From an uncultured Oscillospiraceae bacterium (lineage in GTDB: Bacteria > Bacillota > Clostridia > Oscillospirales > Oscillospiraceae): a DNA stretch of 6,912 nucleotides. Within the stretch, counting starts at the first letter, position 1; the number at the start of each line of letters is the position of its first letter. Location: contig CAKUHJ010000100.1 in NCBI GenBank assembly GCA_934655935.1, positions 1 through 6,912 on the forward strand, in the 5' to 3' direction. Position numbers and translations under genes: made by a program. Under the pieces are notes generated by a model. That model did no database searches. It was given only the letters and a program-made list of their open reading frames with translations, and was not told the DNA's origin. Positions 6,070 to 6,912 of this stretch are shown here, in pieces.

Positions 6070-6531
6070 ATGAAAAAACGCTGGATTGCGCTTATGCTGG
6101 CGCTTGGATGCCTCCTGCTTGCGGGCTGCCGGAAGCAGGCAGACACGGCCGGAGGCTCTGACGACGACGTCGCCGGGGAGGACTGGCGGACCTGGGGTTG
6201 GGTCGACGACTGGGGCGTCCTTGAAAAGGGAGACGAGCAGATTAGGCTGCTTCTTTGCGTGTTCACAGAAAACGCGGTCCTTTTTTACGACGACGATACG
6301 CAGACCGAGTTTGCGGACCTGCACTATCCCTATGCGCTCGAGGACGCGGAGGAAGCCTACGAGGCCTTTTCCCTGTTTGACCAGAACGGCGACGGCAGCT
6401 CGGACGTCCGCCTGGTGTTCCTTCATGACGACGGCATGCAGACCGAGTTCGTCTGGTGCTGGGACGGCGAGACGTTTGTGTTCTCGCAGGACCTCAGCGG
6501 CACATGGCCGGCTGGGGACAGTGCAGACTGA
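6070..6531 (+). CDS. Small lipoprotein with EF-hand-like loop
   Basis: A 153-aa protein with signal peptide and lipobox L17-A-G-C20, expected to be exported and lipid-anchored. The mature start is acidic and tryptophan-rich (D31-D-D, W39, W42-G-W44, D46-D-W48-G). Residues 103-112 read F-D104-Q-N106-G-D108-G-S-S-D112, the Dx[DN]xDG spacing of calcium loops in EF-hand, dockerin or FG-GAP/VCBS-type repeats. It is followed by a beta-rich end with V-W-C-W-D-G-E. That repeat type would be normal for FG-GAP-like proteins, but only one copy is present. The start is 21 bp after the preceding stop, with AAGGA (6060-6064) five bases upstream, indicating co-transcription with the larger lipoprotein. Calcium binding is inferred from the motif alone; function unknown. 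Confidence 0.85.
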   Translation: MKKRWIALMLALGCLLLAGCRKQADTAGGSDDDVAGEDWRTWGWVDDWGVLEKGDEQIRLLLCVFTENAVLFYDDDTQTEFADLHYPYALEDAEEAYEAFSLFDQNGDGSSDVRLVFLHDDGMQTEFVWCWDGETFVFSQDLSGTWPAGDSAD

Positions 6532-6550
6532 GAAAGGATGTGAACGGCAA

Positions 6551-6787
6551 ATGCCGCTTTGGCTTGCGGTTTTCCTGCTTGCAGCGGATGTGCTTGCACT
6601 TGTGCTGGCAAGCCGGCGTCTGCGCGGAAGGCGGACGCTTCAGACCGTGTGCGTCGTGCTGTGCGCGCTTCTGGCGCTGATTTGCCTGATCTATATCAGC
6701 CTGACGCTGCTGTTTGTCGGCGCTGCGAGCGCCAAACCGCCGGCGGAGCTTTCCGCGTACCGGTTTATTTCGGCAGGAAGCGTCTGA
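6551..6787 (+). CDS. Small two-helix membrane protein
   Basis: Not recognised. The 78-aa product has two hydrophobic helices, about 3-20 and 33-58, separated by a strongly basic loop S21-R-R-L-R-G-R-R28. By the positive-inside rule the loop would be cytoplasmic and both ends outside. ATG 6551 is 19 bp after the lipoprotein stop, with AAAGGA (6533-6538) about 12 bases upstream, a rather long spacing. An in-frame GTG at 6521, overlapping the lipoprotein end, is an alternative start. Coding is supported by the long hydrophobic pattern and by tight operon spacing. It may be an accessory or membrane partner of the two lipoproteins, but this is only contextual. Confidence 0.65.
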   Translation: MPLWLAVFLLAADVLALVLASRRLRGRRTLQTVCVVLCALLALICLIYISLTLLFVGAASAKPPAELSAYRFISAGSV

Positions 6788-6912
6788 AACCAACAGAAGG
6801 CCGCCTCTAATCAGGAATAATTCCCTTGATTCGCATTTCGAGGATATTATTACTTTGCCGCGGGTCCAAAAGCGGGTACGACAGATAAGCAAAAAGCCTT
6901 GAAATCATATGA
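6788..6912. other. Right-edge region, AT-richer, with short open frames and half palindrome
   Basis: After the small membrane protein the sequence becomes visibly AT-richer. On the minus strand an open frame of 33 codons runs from ATG at 6908 to a TAG at 6807-6809 and could be the C-terminus of a minus-strand gene that extends beyond the window, since the frame is also open to the right edge. On the plus strand, a different frame stays open to a TGA at 6900-6902. The end reads AAAAAGCCTTGAAATCATATGA with TCATATGA (6905-6912) self-complementary, as would be seen at the middle of a larger palindrome. A weak TTGATT (6826-6831)/TATTAC (6848-6853) pair with 16-bp spacing might be a promoter. None of these can be settled inside the window. 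Confidence 0.25.

Noticed and set aside
6714..6902. Plus-strand 62-codon frame at the right end
   Set aside because: It starts inside the small membrane protein in another frame, has no ribosome binding site and shows no recognised pattern; kept only as an observation within the right-edge finding.

Overview
The window looks like a piece of chromosome from a GC-rich gut clostridium, probably Oscillospiraceae/Ruminococcaceae or a close relative. This is inferred from three things: GC-rich third positions combined with canonical Firmicutes signals (AGGAGG-type ribosome binding sites, sigma-A-like promoters, GC-stem/U-tract terminators); TTG start codons; and the character of the proteins (DUF362-ferredoxin, DUF1624 membrane protein, Asp/Tyr/Trp-rich lipoprotein). 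No 16S, marker gene or named locus is present, so the assignment stays at that level. All confident genes are on the plus strand and no RNA gene, CRISPR array or insertion sequence was seen.

Left part (1-3309): an array of three hairpins (1-105) leads into a promoter and a DUF362 protein carrying a C-terminal 2x[4Fe-4S] ferredoxin domain (172-1326). A second, better promoter (1351-1379), flanked by a 20-bp-spaced direct repeat, drives an acyl-CoA synthetase (1500-3269) behind a structured leader of about 110 nt. A textbook intrinsic terminator (3278-3309) follows directly after the ligase stop.

Middle (3333-4135): a DUF1624/HGSNAT-like multi-pass membrane protein begins at a TTG only 23 nt after that terminator. 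It either depends on readthrough or has a promoter that was not recognised. It is closed by a very strong hairpin terminator (4101-4135).

Right part (4180-6787): four tightly spaced genes form a probable operon: a DUF2442 small protein (TTG start), a 527-aa lipoprotein with an extremely acidic, aromatic C-terminal tail, a 153-aa lipoprotein with an EF-hand-like D-x-N-x-D-G loop, and a 78-aa two-helix membrane protein. Together they suggest a cell-envelope module of unknown function. The last ~110 bases (6800-6912) are more AT-rich, carry short open frames on both strands and end in a half-palindrome, so something new begins or ends at the right edge.

No recognised defence, secretion or biosynthetic system is present. 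The least explained elements are the hairpin array, the ligase leader, the lipoprotein tail and operon, and the right edge.
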